42,740 nt of DNA from Bacillota bacterium (GTDB lineage Bacteria > Bacillota > Desulfitobacteriia > Desulfitobacteriales > JAJXUE01): the NCBI GenBank assembly GCA_021811155.1, contig JAJZPO010000018.1:1-42740 (forward strand), given 5' to 3'. Position 1 is the first letter of the stretch. Each line of letters begins with the position of its first letter. Shown here piece by piece: positions 31,065 to 38,825 of this stretch. Under the pieces are notes generated by a model. The model made no database searches and had not been told where the DNA came from. It saw nothing but the letters and a program-made list of their open reading frames with translations. A program made the position numbers and the translations under genes.

Positions 31065-31070
31065 ATTATA
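31065..31070 (-). promoter_or_regulatory. Candidate -10 element upstream of yqeG
   Basis: A perfect TATAAT on the minus strand lies 39 bases before the yqeG ATG. No good -35 is present at 16-18 bases, so it is either a weak promoter or chance. Confidence 0.35.
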
Positions 31071-31183
31071 CACCAACCTGCTTCCCATATGCCAGAACTG
31101 CGGGCAGATTCTCAGAAATCACACTCTTGACCCGCTTGAAACGCAACTATGAAGGCTTGACTAGGAGTTATAGCCGCACCTGG

Positions 31184-31939
31184 TTAGTTCTCCGATTTCA
31201 TATCCTCCAAAAGCTTCTGAATAGCCCTTTTCTCAATTCTGGACACGTATGAACGGGAGATTTTCAGAGCCCGGGCGATTTCCCGTTGGGTCTTTCTGTC
31301 TTCCTTGTACAGTCCATACCTGAGTTCCAGCACCGTTCTTTCCCTTTTGGACAACTTTTTTACCTTCTCCAGCAGGTGTATTTGTTCAAAGTAGCTTTCC
31401 ACCACATCAGAAACCGCATCAGGATCGGTACCCAGGACATCAATCAGCGTTATTTCGTTGCCCTCTTTGTCAACGCCTATGGGGTCATAGATATACACCT
31501 CTCCCCTGCTTTTTTTCAGGGTACGAAGATGCATTAAAATCTCGTTTTCAATGCAGCGAGCCGCATAGGTGGCCAGTTTGGTCCCTTTGTTGGGGTCAAA
31601 GGTATTGATGGCTTTGATGAGCCCAATGGTACCGATCGAAATCAAGTCATCATTGTCCTCACCGGTACCATCAAACTTTTTGGTGATGTGGGCCACCAGC
31701 CGCAGGTTGTGCTCAATCAGCTTGTCCCTGGCCTCATCTCCGCCACCCTTGCCTAAACAGCTGAGATAATAGGATTCTTCCTCTTCACTCAAGGGTTGGG
31801 GGAAAGCATTATTGTTGATATAGGATACCAAGAGCGGCAATACCCTGGCGAGGGGTATCCCCCCCTTGACCAAGACCACCAAAAGCTTCGCAAACGGGAT
31901 GCCGCCTTTGACCAGAAGAGCCAGCAGCTCAGAAAGCAC
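31184..31939 (-). CDS. sigK: Sporulation sigma factor SigK with a lengthened pro-sequence
   Basis: 251 residues from GTG 31937-31939, with GGGAGGGG 7 bases upstream. From [14 protein letters not shown] onward it follows sigma-K closely: RNLRLVAHI-type region 2.1, [30 protein letters not shown], and region 4 [13 protein letters not shown] to [14 protein letters not shown]. Sigma-K directs late mother-cell transcription after the pro-sequence is cut by SpoIVFB. Here the pro-sequence is about 38 residues instead of about 20, because a 14-residue unit (VKGGIPxAxxLxxL) is repeated at 10-23 and 24-37. No skin element interrupts the gene. Confidence 0.94.
   Translation of the reverse strand: MLSELLALLVKGGIPFAKLLVVLVKGGIPLARVLPLLVSYINNNAFPQPLSEEEESYYLSCLGKGGGDEARDKLIEHNLRLVAHITKKFDGTGEDNDDLISIGTIGLIKAINTFDPNKGTKLATYAARCIENEILMHLRTLKKSRGEVYIYDPIGVDKEGNEITLIDVLGTDPDAVSDVVESYFEQIHLLEKVKKLSKRERTVLELRYGLYKEDRKTQREIARALKISRSYVSRIEKRAIQKLLEDMKSEN
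31829..31912 (-). repeat. Tandem 42-base duplication in the sigK pro-sequence
   Basis: Codons 10-23 (31871-31912) and 24-37 (31829-31870) encode [14 protein letters not shown] and [14 protein letters not shown]. The DNA copies have diverged while the protein pattern is kept, which suggests an old, maintained duplication. Confidence 0.85.
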
Positions 31940-31973
31940 AAAGAATCCCCTCCCACTTTCAAGTGTTTTACAT

Positions 31974-32002
31974 TTTATGGGGAAGGGACACGAAATGTGC
32001 CT
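31974..32002 (-). promoter_or_regulatory. Candidate sigma-E promoter of sigK
   Basis: On the minus strand, CATAAAAT (31974-31981) matches the sigma-E -10 element and GCACATT (31996-32002) is a plausible -35, with a 14-base spacer. The start would be about 28 bases before the sigK GTG. sigK is sigma-E-dependent in other spore formers. The match is partial. Confidence 0.45.
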
Positions 32003-32100
32003 GTATCAAAGCTATTTTTGTAAAGAAATTTTGTCAGCCAGAGAAAGTTTTCCTCCGTGGAATCAGGTCGTGGACTTCGTCATTTGGGCGGTCAAAAGAG

Positions 32101-33747
32101 CTAATGAAACAGATCACTTGCTGCCTTTTGCCCGATCGTCTGAGCAACAAAGTCCCTGAACTGATCCGGAGATACAATTGTAAACTTGTATTTATCGTAA
32201 TAGTCTTTGACAAATTGCTTAAACTTGGTTTCTCCCATAATGACATACAGATTTTCGAAAAGCTTTTCTCCGTTGAGGTAGTGAATCTCCCTGTACGGAC
32301 CCCAGGAGCTAAAGTCTCCGATATTCCTGTTAAGACTTAAAATATTACTTCTGCTGGGTGTTTGGCCTTCTAACGCATATTTGGTAAAAAACTCTACTGC
32401 TCCTTCTTTCATATACGCGGCATTGAACGGATTATTACCTATTATGTTGTAGAACCACTGATGACCCACTTCATGGAAAACAGTTGGGGCAAGATTCGTT
32501 CGAATTGCTCTTTCAGAAACCAATATCATTGTAGAGTATTCCATTCCACTCAGGTACATATCATTTTCAACAATGTTCAGCTGTTTCCACGGGTATTCTC
32601 CAACATTGGCTTTGTAAAATTCCAAAGCCTTTCTTGCAGTATCCAGGACTTCCCCGGCACGCTCGCCCTGGGATACAAAGTAATAATGAATTTCAGTCTG
32701 ACCGTCCAGGGTTGAAACCTCGTGATAACCATGATTAATGAACAGAGGCAAATCCCTTACCTGCTCCAGCCTGGCGTGATACACTTTTCTCTCCCCATTA
32801 GCCACGACACTGTCAACATTGCTCAAAACCAAGCTATAATCTTTGGGTACGTCAATATTCACGTCATAGGTTGACGATCGGTCTAAAAACGGATCACCGA
32901 TTTCAGTTGGTTTGATTGGTTTCGAGTCTACACTTATTGTTGGCAGCCAATTCCCCAGCCACACCCCTCTGCTGTCTCCACCGGTTCTGTCGAGGATATA
33001 TGGAATTTTTGCTTTAAAGGAAATTGAAAGTTCAACCTGGCTTCCAGGCATGAAAACTGTCGGATCCAAAAAAACCCTGAGAAACTGACCTTGTACCTGG
33101 AAATTGAGTTTTTCCCCTTTCTGGTCTATTGCTTTAATATCGATGTAGCCGTCGTCAGAACCATGCCTGTACGCGTATGTTCTCATTTCGGAAGAATTTA
33201 AGGATGGATCATGAAATCTATTTAGATAAAGGTTAAAATCAACTTCTTTTCCAGTGCCAATAAAGGAAACAATCTCTTTGCCTTGAATGACCTTCTGGTC
33301 CGGGTAGAAACTTGCCTGAACAAGATAGTGCGGCAGGATGTCATCAGGCGGCTCAGCAACAACCGGTTTAACCCCGCTGCCGTCCCCAGCGGGTTTTACC
33401 AGGCCGGCAGCCAGTAATACCGCTAACAGCAAGCCTAATAGCAATCCTTTAGAAACAGACCGTAAACCGAATCCTTTATTTTCGACAACCAGGGTCCCTG
33501 CTTGATTTGATTTTTCTTCTTCTAGTTTTTTTTCAATTAATAACATATTGTTCCTGACAGTAAGTGATATCAAATCATCCGGGCGAAAAATTGTTGCTGC
33601 GATATTTGAGGCTCTTTCCATAACCTGAAGGGCCTCCTGCAGCCGTCCTTCACTGTACAATAAATTAAACTGCTCTTCCAAATCCATAATTATTTTTTTA
33701 TATGATTCAGGTGCGCGTCGTCCAATGATCATAGTCTCTTCACTCAC
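32101..33747 (-). CDS. Membrane-anchored M1-like zinc aminopeptidase
   Basis: About 548 residues. An N-terminal helical domain (1-80), probably cytoplasmic, is followed by one membrane helix (101-118) and a large outer region. The catalytic part has GMEYS (401-405, cf. GAMEN), the zinc site HEVGH (425-429) with the third ligand Glu448 exactly 18 residues after it, and a beta-sandwich domain before it. The enzyme should cleave N-terminal residues or peptides outside the mother-cell or cell membrane. The start is uncertain (GTG 33745-33747 or ATG 33730-33732; neither has a strong ribosome site). It sits between fapA and sigK, so a sporulation role is possible but unproven. Confidence 0.82.
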   Translation of the reverse strand: MSEETMIIGRRAPESYKKIIMDLEEQFNLLYSEGRLQEALQVMERASNIAATIFRPDDLISLTVRNNMLLIEKKLEEEKSNQAGTLVVENKGFGLRSVSKGLLLGLLLAVLLAAGLVKPAGDGSGVKPVVAEPPDDILPHYLVQASFYPDQKVIQGKEIVSFIGTGKEVDFNLYLNRFHDPSLNSSEMRTYAYRHGSDDGYIDIKAIDQKGEKLNFQVQGQFLRVFLDPTVFMPGSQVELSISFKAKIPYILDRTGGDSRGVWLGNWLPTISVDSKPIKPTEIGDPFLDRSSTYDVNIDVPKDYSLVLSNVDSVVANGERKVYHARLEQVRDLPLFINHGYHEVSTLDGQTEIHYYFVSQGERAGEVLDTARKALEFYKANVGEYPWKQLNIVENDMYLSGMEYSTMILVSERAIRTNLAPTVFHEVGHQWFYNIIGNNPFNAAYMKEGAVEFFTKYALEGQTPSRSNILSLNRNIGDFSSWGPYREIHYLNGEKLFENLYVIMGETKFKQFVKDYYDKYKFTIVSPDQFRDFVAQTIGQKAASDLFH

Positions 33748-33842
33748 TGTTTTTTTGACTATTTTCTACATCATTGGCCCAGTTCCTGCAAAAAGGGAAA
33801 ACCCAATTGTTTATCCCTGGTTGTATTGTTAGAGACGTCAAA

Positions 33843-33872
33843 GGCTATCCCAAACCTACTTATGGGATAGCC
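33843..33872 (-). terminator. Terminator-like hairpin after the FapA-type gene
   Basis: GGCTATCCC (33843-33851) and GGGATAGCC (33864-33872) form a 9-base-pair stem with a 12-base loop, 8 bases past the stop codon. On the minus strand it is followed by TTTGACG, a short U-tract. Confidence 0.6.
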
Positions 33873-33880
33873 CCTTACTT

Positions 33881-35272
33881 TTATGAGAGCAACGGTGAAA
33901 TGTTAATTTCATGCTTGATTAGCCTGATACAGGCGGATCTTATTGGGTCTTTTATCACTATGCTTCTAAGCCCCAGGGTAATCTTAGTCCTGGGAAATAT
34001 CGTTTCCTTAACCATGATCCGGCATGACGGAAGGTTTAGTTTTTCTTCCAGCCTTTCTATTTCATCGGATAGGAGCATGATTTCCCTGGCCAGTTTGGCT
34101 TCAGTTGCGGTAACCTGAGCAAGAAGGTTTAATTGTTCAGCATTCATAACCGCACCGGAATCTTGCATTCCCTTCAACAAATTAGCCGCTTTCACCGCTT
34201 TGTCATAATGGCTCTCTTTTTCTTTCCGCTCCTCAAGCAGCTTTATCCAGGCCTGCCTTATCTCAGGGTTTACACCTACTTCCAATTCACAGGCAGCCAT
34301 GGGTGAGCCAACAACTTTACACTTAATATATTCCCCCGCTCGAAACATCCCACCCATCAGAGCGCCTTTCCCAGCAACCACTATAGCCCTGTTAGCATTT
34401 ACATGGCTGTTTAGAACAGCATGTCCGACGTTTACATCTCCCCCTGCATCTATTCTGGCATTTTCTATGAATTTGGCGTATACACTGCCTTTTACTTTAA
34501 TCATAGACTTTGCACTGCCAATTATTCCGTTCCTCACTTTTAAATTGCCATCACACACAACTGTACCGCCCGAAACATTGCCGAGTACCTCAACGTCGCC
34601 GCTGGCGGTTACTGTGAATCCGTCAGTAATCTGGCCGGTAATAAAAACACTGCCGTTAACGTTAATATTTCCTGTAGCGAAATCAATATCTCCCTCAACT
34701 TTATGCACGTCAGAAATGTCAATTCTGTTGCCTACGACCACAGCATGCCCTCTGGAGGCAGCTACAGCGAGTTGTCCATCGTTCTTTAATTCAACATTTT
34801 TACCGGCAATTATGTTTACGTTTTTTCCTGGTTTAGGCGGTATCTCCTTCCCCGTTACCGTATACCCTGGAATTCCTTGAGTTGACGGAGTTCTAATCGC
34901 CAAAACCTCGCCTATTTCCACATTACGGATCAGATTTAGGTTATAAAAATCGACTCTGCCGTCATTCATGATCGCTGGGGCATAGCCCGAAGGGAGACAC
35001 TTGAATTCAATGTTGGCATCGTCACCGTGAACGGCCTCAGTACCTTTTGCAATTAAAACAGGCGCAGGTGATGGAGATTGGAGAACTCTGGCTATTTCCT
35101 CTTGCAAAATTCCATACACAATGTTATTAGACTTAAGGGCATTGTCGATTTCTTGCCGCGTAATTGTTCCGGCTGAAGGGGATTCTACTGATATATATGC
35201 TTCCATCAGATTTCTGTCCAGCTCTACTATAATCCCAAAGTCGACCTGTCGAGCCCCTTCTTCCTTCATCAT
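33881..35272 (-). CDS. FapA/DUF342 family protein
   Basis: 463 residues from ATG 35270-35272, preceded by GAGGATGGAG; the frame is open to a GTG at 35299. The N-terminal domain (about 1-130) leads into a right-handed beta-helix with many Gly/Val/Asn/Asp turns (about 135-350), then a coiled coil (about 375-420) and a small C-terminal domain. This is the DUF342 'flagellar assembly protein A' layout. In Vibrio, FapA influences polar localisation of glucose PTS protein and flagellation; the function in Clostridia is unknown. It follows the flagellar rod genes after a 270-base gap. Confidence 0.85.
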   Translation of the reverse strand: MMKEEGARQVDFGIIVELDRNLMEAYISVESPSAGTITRQEIDNALKSNNIVYGILQEEIARVLQSPSPAPVLIAKGTEAVHGDDANIEFKCLPSGYAPAIMNDGRVDFYNLNLIRNVEIGEVLAIRTPSTQGIPGYTVTGKEIPPKPGKNVNIIAGKNVELKNDGQLAVAASRGHAVVVGNRIDISDVHKVEGDIDFATGNINVNGSVFITGQITDGFTVTASGDVEVLGNVSGGTVVCDGNLKVRNGIIGSAKSMIKVKGSVYAKFIENARIDAGGDVNVGHAVLNSHVNANRAIVVAGKGALMGGMFRAGEYIKCKVVGSPMAACELEVGVNPEIRQAWIKLLEERKEKESHYDKAVKAANLLKGMQDSGAVMNAEQLNLLAQVTATEAKLAREIMLLSDEIERLEEKLNLPSCRIMVKETIFPRTKITLGLRSIVIKDPIRSACIRLIKHEINISPLLS

Positions 35273-35542
35273 GTTGTCTCCATCCTCTCTGAAATTCACA
35301 TTTTGTTTTAAACCGGGATGGATTGTACCCGCAACTCAGGGCAATAGTCCATGCTGATTTGAAGCAACAGGCAAAACAGTTTGCTTCGCAGCAGAAAATC
35401 CGTCGGAATTTTCTGTCTTTGGCGAAGACGGGCTAAAGAGTGGCCTTCAAACAGCAAAACATATCCATTCTTCCGCCCATATTCTCTCAGGGGAAGTTCG
35501 ATCGGAAGATATAAAAACGGAGGGTGGAACAATGCCAAAAGA
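35273..35542. other. 270-base gap with a bulged hairpin between flgF and the FapA-type gene
   Basis: No convincing gene is present; a 76-codon frame on the minus strand lacks a ribosome site. A composite hairpin spans 35384-35427: inner stem CAGAAAAT/ATTTTCTG (8 base pairs) and outer stem CTTCGC/GCGAAG (6 base pairs) separated by an asymmetric bulge. No U-tract follows, so it may be a processing or stabilising element at the end of the flagellar transcript. Confidence 0.45.
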
Positions 35543-36301
35543 TTAAAGTTTGCCTATCTCGTTTGCCGCTTTTTCCATATTGCTGTCCAGAGTTTGGATT
35601 ACTTTTTGGTTAGCTTCATAACTTCTTAATGCAGTCATCATCGCCCCCATTTCCCGGGCGACATCAACATTTGATTGCTCGAGAAACTTTTGTTTAACGC
35701 TATAGCTTCTGGCAGCAAGCGGCGGACTCTGGCTGGTAAACAGATTGTCTCCGGCTTTGCGCAAGGCATCCGGCGGAAAATCGACAATAGCCAGCCGGTC
35801 AATTGCCTGTCCGTTTTGAGTTATTGTCCCGTCCGCCAGGACCGCAAAATTGTCTGATGTTAGCCCGCTCACCGGACCTTTTACTCCCATAACTTTATAA
35901 CCCTGGCTGGTTACCAAGTTACCCGCACCGTCCAACTGGAAGTTGCCGCTGCGGGTATATTTGACACCATCAGGCGTGGAGATACTAAAAAACCCCTGAC
36001 CGGCTAAGGCCAAATCAGTAGAATTGTTTGTGGCAACAAGCGGGCCGGCGCTAAATCCGGAAGTAATCCTGTCAATTACAACCCCTGAATCCACTGCTCC
36101 GATTGGAGCGCTATTATTGGCAATTGTCCCCGGTTTCCCAGCTTCCATTCTCAGCATTAGTTCCTGGGAAAATGTTTTGGCAACACCAATATCCCTTTTA
36201 TAGCCAGGGGTATTCACATTAGCGAGATTATCGGCGACAACATCATTAAGGTGTTGTGCCGCCAGCATACCGGAAGCTCCCAGGTACAATCCTCTAAACA
36301 T
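35543..36301 (-). CDS. flgF: Flagellar hook-basal body protein (FlgF/FlgG type)
   Basis: 252 residues. The N-terminus MFRGLYLGASGMLAAQHLNDVVADNLANVNTPGYKRD contains the rod/hook ANNxANxxTPGYK motif. A central FlgE/F/G domain (LALAGQGFFSISTPDG) and the C-terminal VDVAREMGAMMTALRSYEANQKVIQTLD coiled segment complete the family pattern. It is expected to be a proximal or distal rod protein. It is paralogous to the gene at 36724-37488; I give the name flgF because FlgG is the better fit there, so the two labels could be exchanged. It starts 18 bases after flgB. Confidence 0.85.
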   Translation of the reverse strand: MFRGLYLGASGMLAAQHLNDVVADNLANVNTPGYKRDIGVAKTFSQELMLRMEAGKPGTIANNSAPIGAVDSGVVIDRITSGFSAGPLVATNNSTDLALAGQGFFSISTPDGVKYTRSGNFQLDGAGNLVTSQGYKVMGVKGPVSGLTSDNFAVLADGTITQNGQAIDRLAIVDFPPDALRKAGDNLFTSQSPPLAARSYSVKQKFLEQSNVDVAREMGAMMTALRSYEANQKVIQTLDSNMEKAANEIGKL

Positions 36302-36319
36302 TTCTTACCTCCAGGCCAA

Positions 36320-36718
36320 TCAAGGCTTTTCACTGATTACCATGCGCAGGAGAGCCAGTTGGGATGATATCAGCTGGGTCAGGGAATTGTGGTAGATTCC
36401 GTTCTTAGCCAATTCTGTCATCTGTTGGTCCATGTCAACGTTGTTTCCGTCAGGTCTGATAGAGGTGTTTGTTTGTGTTACGATCCGGGGTTGGACCTGC
36501 GTTGGGTCCGGATTGCCAAAATGGGCTGGGTTTGTCCTGGTCAAAGGCAGCGTGTCACCCTGCTGCAGGCTTTCGTTCAACAAATCCTCAAACACTACGT
36601 TACTTTGCTTAAACCCTGGAGTATCAATATTGGCAAGATTGTTAGCGATAACGTTTTGCCGTTCACTTGCTGCGTTTAGGCCCATTTCCAGAACCTTGAG
36701 GTTTGTGGTCTCAAACAT
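36320..36718 (-). CDS. flgB: Flagellar rod protein FlgB
   Basis: 132 residues from ATG 36716-36718, with AGGAGG 8 bases upstream; a GTG at 36727 is an alternative. The N-terminal ANNLANIDTPGFKQSNVVFEDLL and the C-terminal DGNNVDMDQQMTELAKNGIYHNSLTQLISSQ are clear FlgB signatures. FlgB is the membrane-proximal rod protein. Its place is odd: flgB normally leads a flgB-flgC-fliE operon, but here it lies between flgG and flgF with neither partner beside it. Confidence 0.87.
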   Translation of the reverse strand: MFETTNLKVLEMGLNAASERQNVIANNLANIDTPGFKQSNVVFEDLLNESLQQGDTLPLTRTNPAHFGNPDPTQVQPRIVTQTNTSIRPDGNNVDMDQQMTELAKNGIYHNSLTQLISSQLALLRMVISEKP

Positions 36719-36723
36719 CTCCA

Positions 36724-37488
36724 TCACCTCCTGAGATTATTAGCTATTCCCAGCATTTGATCCGCATTGGTAACAACCCGCGCATTCAGCTGGTATGCTC
36801 GCTGGGCCTCAAGCATAGCAGTCATGGCATTGGCCAAGTCAACGTTGGCGCTTTCCTGGTATCCCTGTCTGATTGAACCAAACTCCCCTGTACCGGGCGC
36901 CCCAACCACAGGCGCCCCCGAATTGACATCCGGCTGGTACAGAGAGTCCCCGATTTTAGTCAGGGCAGGGGGATTGGGGAAGGTGGTCAGAGTGATCTGA
37001 CCTATCTGACTTACCGTCCCCTGTTGGTTCAACTTGGCCAGGATTCGGCCATCTGCCGTGATGGACACTTCTGCTCCGGCCGGAACAGATATTTGCGGCT
37101 CCAGGACTTGCCCTCCCGATGTGACCAGTCTTCCGTCCGGGCTCACTTGTAAAGTACCGTCTCTGGTGTAAGCGCTTTGTCCGTCTGCGGTGGTCACTTG
37201 AAAAAAGCCGTTGCCTTCTATAGCCAAGTCCAAAGGCCGTCCAGTGGCAATCAGCGTGCCTCCCGTAAACACAGCATGGGTACCTGTTACCCGGACCCCC
37301 TGTCCTACAAGCGGCGCTTGGTTTGGGGGCTGGTCCATCCTAATCTGACGGTAAATCAGGTCTGCAAAGTCCGGTACTGCCTCTTTATATCCCGGCGTGC
37401 TGACATTGGCGATGTTGTTGGCAATCAAGTCCAGCGCTCTCTGCTGGGCGGCCACTCCTGATTCCCCCGAGTTAAGGGCGGTTAACAT
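36724..37488 (-). CDS. flgG: Flagellar distal rod/hook-basal body protein FlgG
   Basis: 254 residues. N-terminal GVAAQQRALDLIANNIANVSTPGYKEAVPDFADLIYRQI, the central LDLAIEGNGFFQVTTADGQSAYTRDG domain and the C-terminal ESANVDLANAMTAMLEAQRAYQLNARVVTNADQMLGIANNL closely follow FlgG. It forms the distal rod that connects to the hook. The gene starts 18 bases after flgE and ends just before the flgB ribosome site. Confidence 0.9.
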   Translation of the reverse strand: MLTALNSGESGVAAQQRALDLIANNIANVSTPGYKEAVPDFADLIYRQIRMDQPPNQAPLVGQGVRVTGTHAVFTGGTLIATGRPLDLAIEGNGFFQVTTADGQSAYTRDGTLQVSPDGRLVTSGGQVLEPQISVPAGAEVSITADGRILAKLNQQGTVSQIGQITLTTFPNPPALTKIGDSLYQPDVNSGAPVVGAPGTGEFGSIRQGYQESANVDLANAMTAMLEAQRAYQLNARVVTNADQMLGIANNLRR

Positions 37489-37506
37489 TACTCAGCACCT
37501 GCCTTA

Positions 37507-38391
37507 CTAGCTGCGTTTGAGATTGATTAATTCCTCCAGCAAGCTGTCGGATACGGTAATTACTCTGGAGTTGGCTTGAAAGCCCCGTTGGGTAACTATC
37601 ATATCTGTAAATTCCTGGGAAAGGTCTACATTGGACATTTCCAATGCCCCAGGGATTACTTCGCCTGCTCCGTTGCTGCCTGCGACTCCTATGGTTGGTG
37701 CACCGGAATTGTTGGAAGCGCTGTAGTAATTGCCGCCATCTTTGGTAAGTCCGGCAGGGTTAGCAAAAACGGCAACTTGCAGTTGGCCGATTTTTCTGGC
37801 TGTAGTTGTAGGAGGAGTTGCTGTTGGGTCGTAAAAAATGCCTGTAATGGTTCCGCTATTGTCAATTGAGAAGGAAGTCAAACCCTCTGTTGCCGGACCG
37901 CCGCCTTGCGGGAATGGTTGGCCCTTCAACAATTTAATAGGTCCTGTCCCCGCAGGGGCTCCGGTTATATCAAACAGATTTGCTTGGACCAGAGCGCCGC
38001 TGCTCGGATCGACCAGGTTTCCGTTTGCATCTGTATCAAAAGCGCCGGCCCTGGTAAATACCTGTTTGCCGGCATCATTCAGTACAAAGAACCCGTCTCC
38101 CTGAAGCATGAGATCGGTATTCTTGCCGGTTGACTCTGCGCTGCCTTGGCTCATTATCGTGTCAATTGAACCAAGTGTTACTCCCAAGCCTACTTGCATC
38201 GGGTTTGTGCCACCTTGATTAGCGCTGGGAGCAGCTGCCCCTTGGACTGTTTGACTAAGCATGTCTTTGAAGGACGTTCTGCCTTCCTTGAAACCCACGG
38301 TGTTCACGTTGGCTATGTTGTTGCCGATTACATCCATCTTGGTCTGATGGTTGCGCAGCCCGGAAACTGCAGAATACAGTGAACGCATCAT
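37507..38391 (-). CDS. flgE: Flagellar hook protein FlgE
   Basis: 294 residues, a short hook protein of the Bacillus/Clostridia size. The N-terminus MMRSLYSAVSGLRNHQTKMDVIGNNIANVNTVGFKEGRTSFKDML and C-terminus EMSNVDLSQEFTDMIVTQRGFQANSRVITVSDSLLEELINLKR are typical. The N- and C-terminal helices build the D0 core. Its ATG overlaps the flgD stop by 4 bases, consistent with hook cap (FlgD) and hook (FlgE) co-expression. Confidence 0.94.
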   Translation of the reverse strand: MMRSLYSAVSGLRNHQTKMDVIGNNIANVNTVGFKEGRTSFKDMLSQTVQGAAAPSANQGGTNPMQVGLGVTLGSIDTIMSQGSAESTGKNTDLMLQGDGFFVLNDAGKQVFTRAGAFDTDANGNLVDPSSGALVQANLFDITGAPAGTGPIKLLKGQPFPQGGGPATEGLTSFSIDNSGTITGIFYDPTATPPTTTARKIGQLQVAVFANPAGLTKDGGNYYSASNNSGAPTIGVAGSNGAGEVIPGALEMSNVDLSQEFTDMIVTQRGFQANSRVITVSDSLLEELINLKRS

Positions 38392-38813
38392 AGTTGGTTA
38401 ACCCCCTTTATTTCAGTAATATTGTCAATTGGTATATTCAGCGGTTCAATGATAACTTGCCCCGCGTCAACCCTGACTCCAGTGACCACGCCGCTGACCG
38501 GCTGGTGGGTAGTGGAATCTGTACCTGTTACGTTTTTACCGATTAAACTACTGCCTTCGGTCAGGGCGCTTCGGAGCGCCATGGCATCCATTGCCATACT
38601 AATGTTTTGCAGCTGTTCCACTGAGCTGAATTGAGCCATTTGAGCGATGTACTGGGTGTCATCCTGCTGATTCATAGGGTCTTGGTTTTGTAGTTGGGCT
38701 ACCAACAGCTTTAAGAAATCATCTTTGCCCAAAGTTTGGTTCGCGGCGCTTGTTCCCGGCGTAGTGTTTGCACCCAGGGTAGTGCTCACACCAAAGATAT
38801 TGCCAATACTCAC
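38388..38813 (-). CDS. flgD: Flagellar hook-cap protein FlgD
   Basis: 141 residues from GTG 38811-38813, with AAGGAGG upstream. The core motif LGKDDFLKLLVAQLQNQDPMNQQDDTQYIAQMAQFSSVEQLQNI identifies FlgD. The C-terminal part is short, covering one beta domain (SSLIGKNVTGTD and onward) as in Gram-positive FlgD. It forms the scaffold for hook polymerisation. It lies 12 bases downstream of the FliK-like fusion gene. Confidence 0.94.
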   Translation of the reverse strand: MSIGNIFGVSTTLGANTTPGTSAANQTLGKDDFLKLLVAQLQNQDPMNQQDDTQYIAQMAQFSSVEQLQNISMAMDAMALRSALTEGSSLIGKNVTGTDSTTHQPVSGVVTGVRVDAGQVIIEPLNIPIDNITEIKGVNQL

Positions 38814-38825
38814 TTTGCTACCTCC

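Noticed and set aside
31184-31939. Possible skin-like interruption of sigK
   Set aside because: The gene is continuous from the pro-sequence to the end of region 4, with no recombinase nearby.
35308-35538. 76-codon minus-strand frame between flgF and the FapA-type gene
   Set aside because: It starts with a rare codon without a ribosome site and contains a strong hairpin. No family was recognised.
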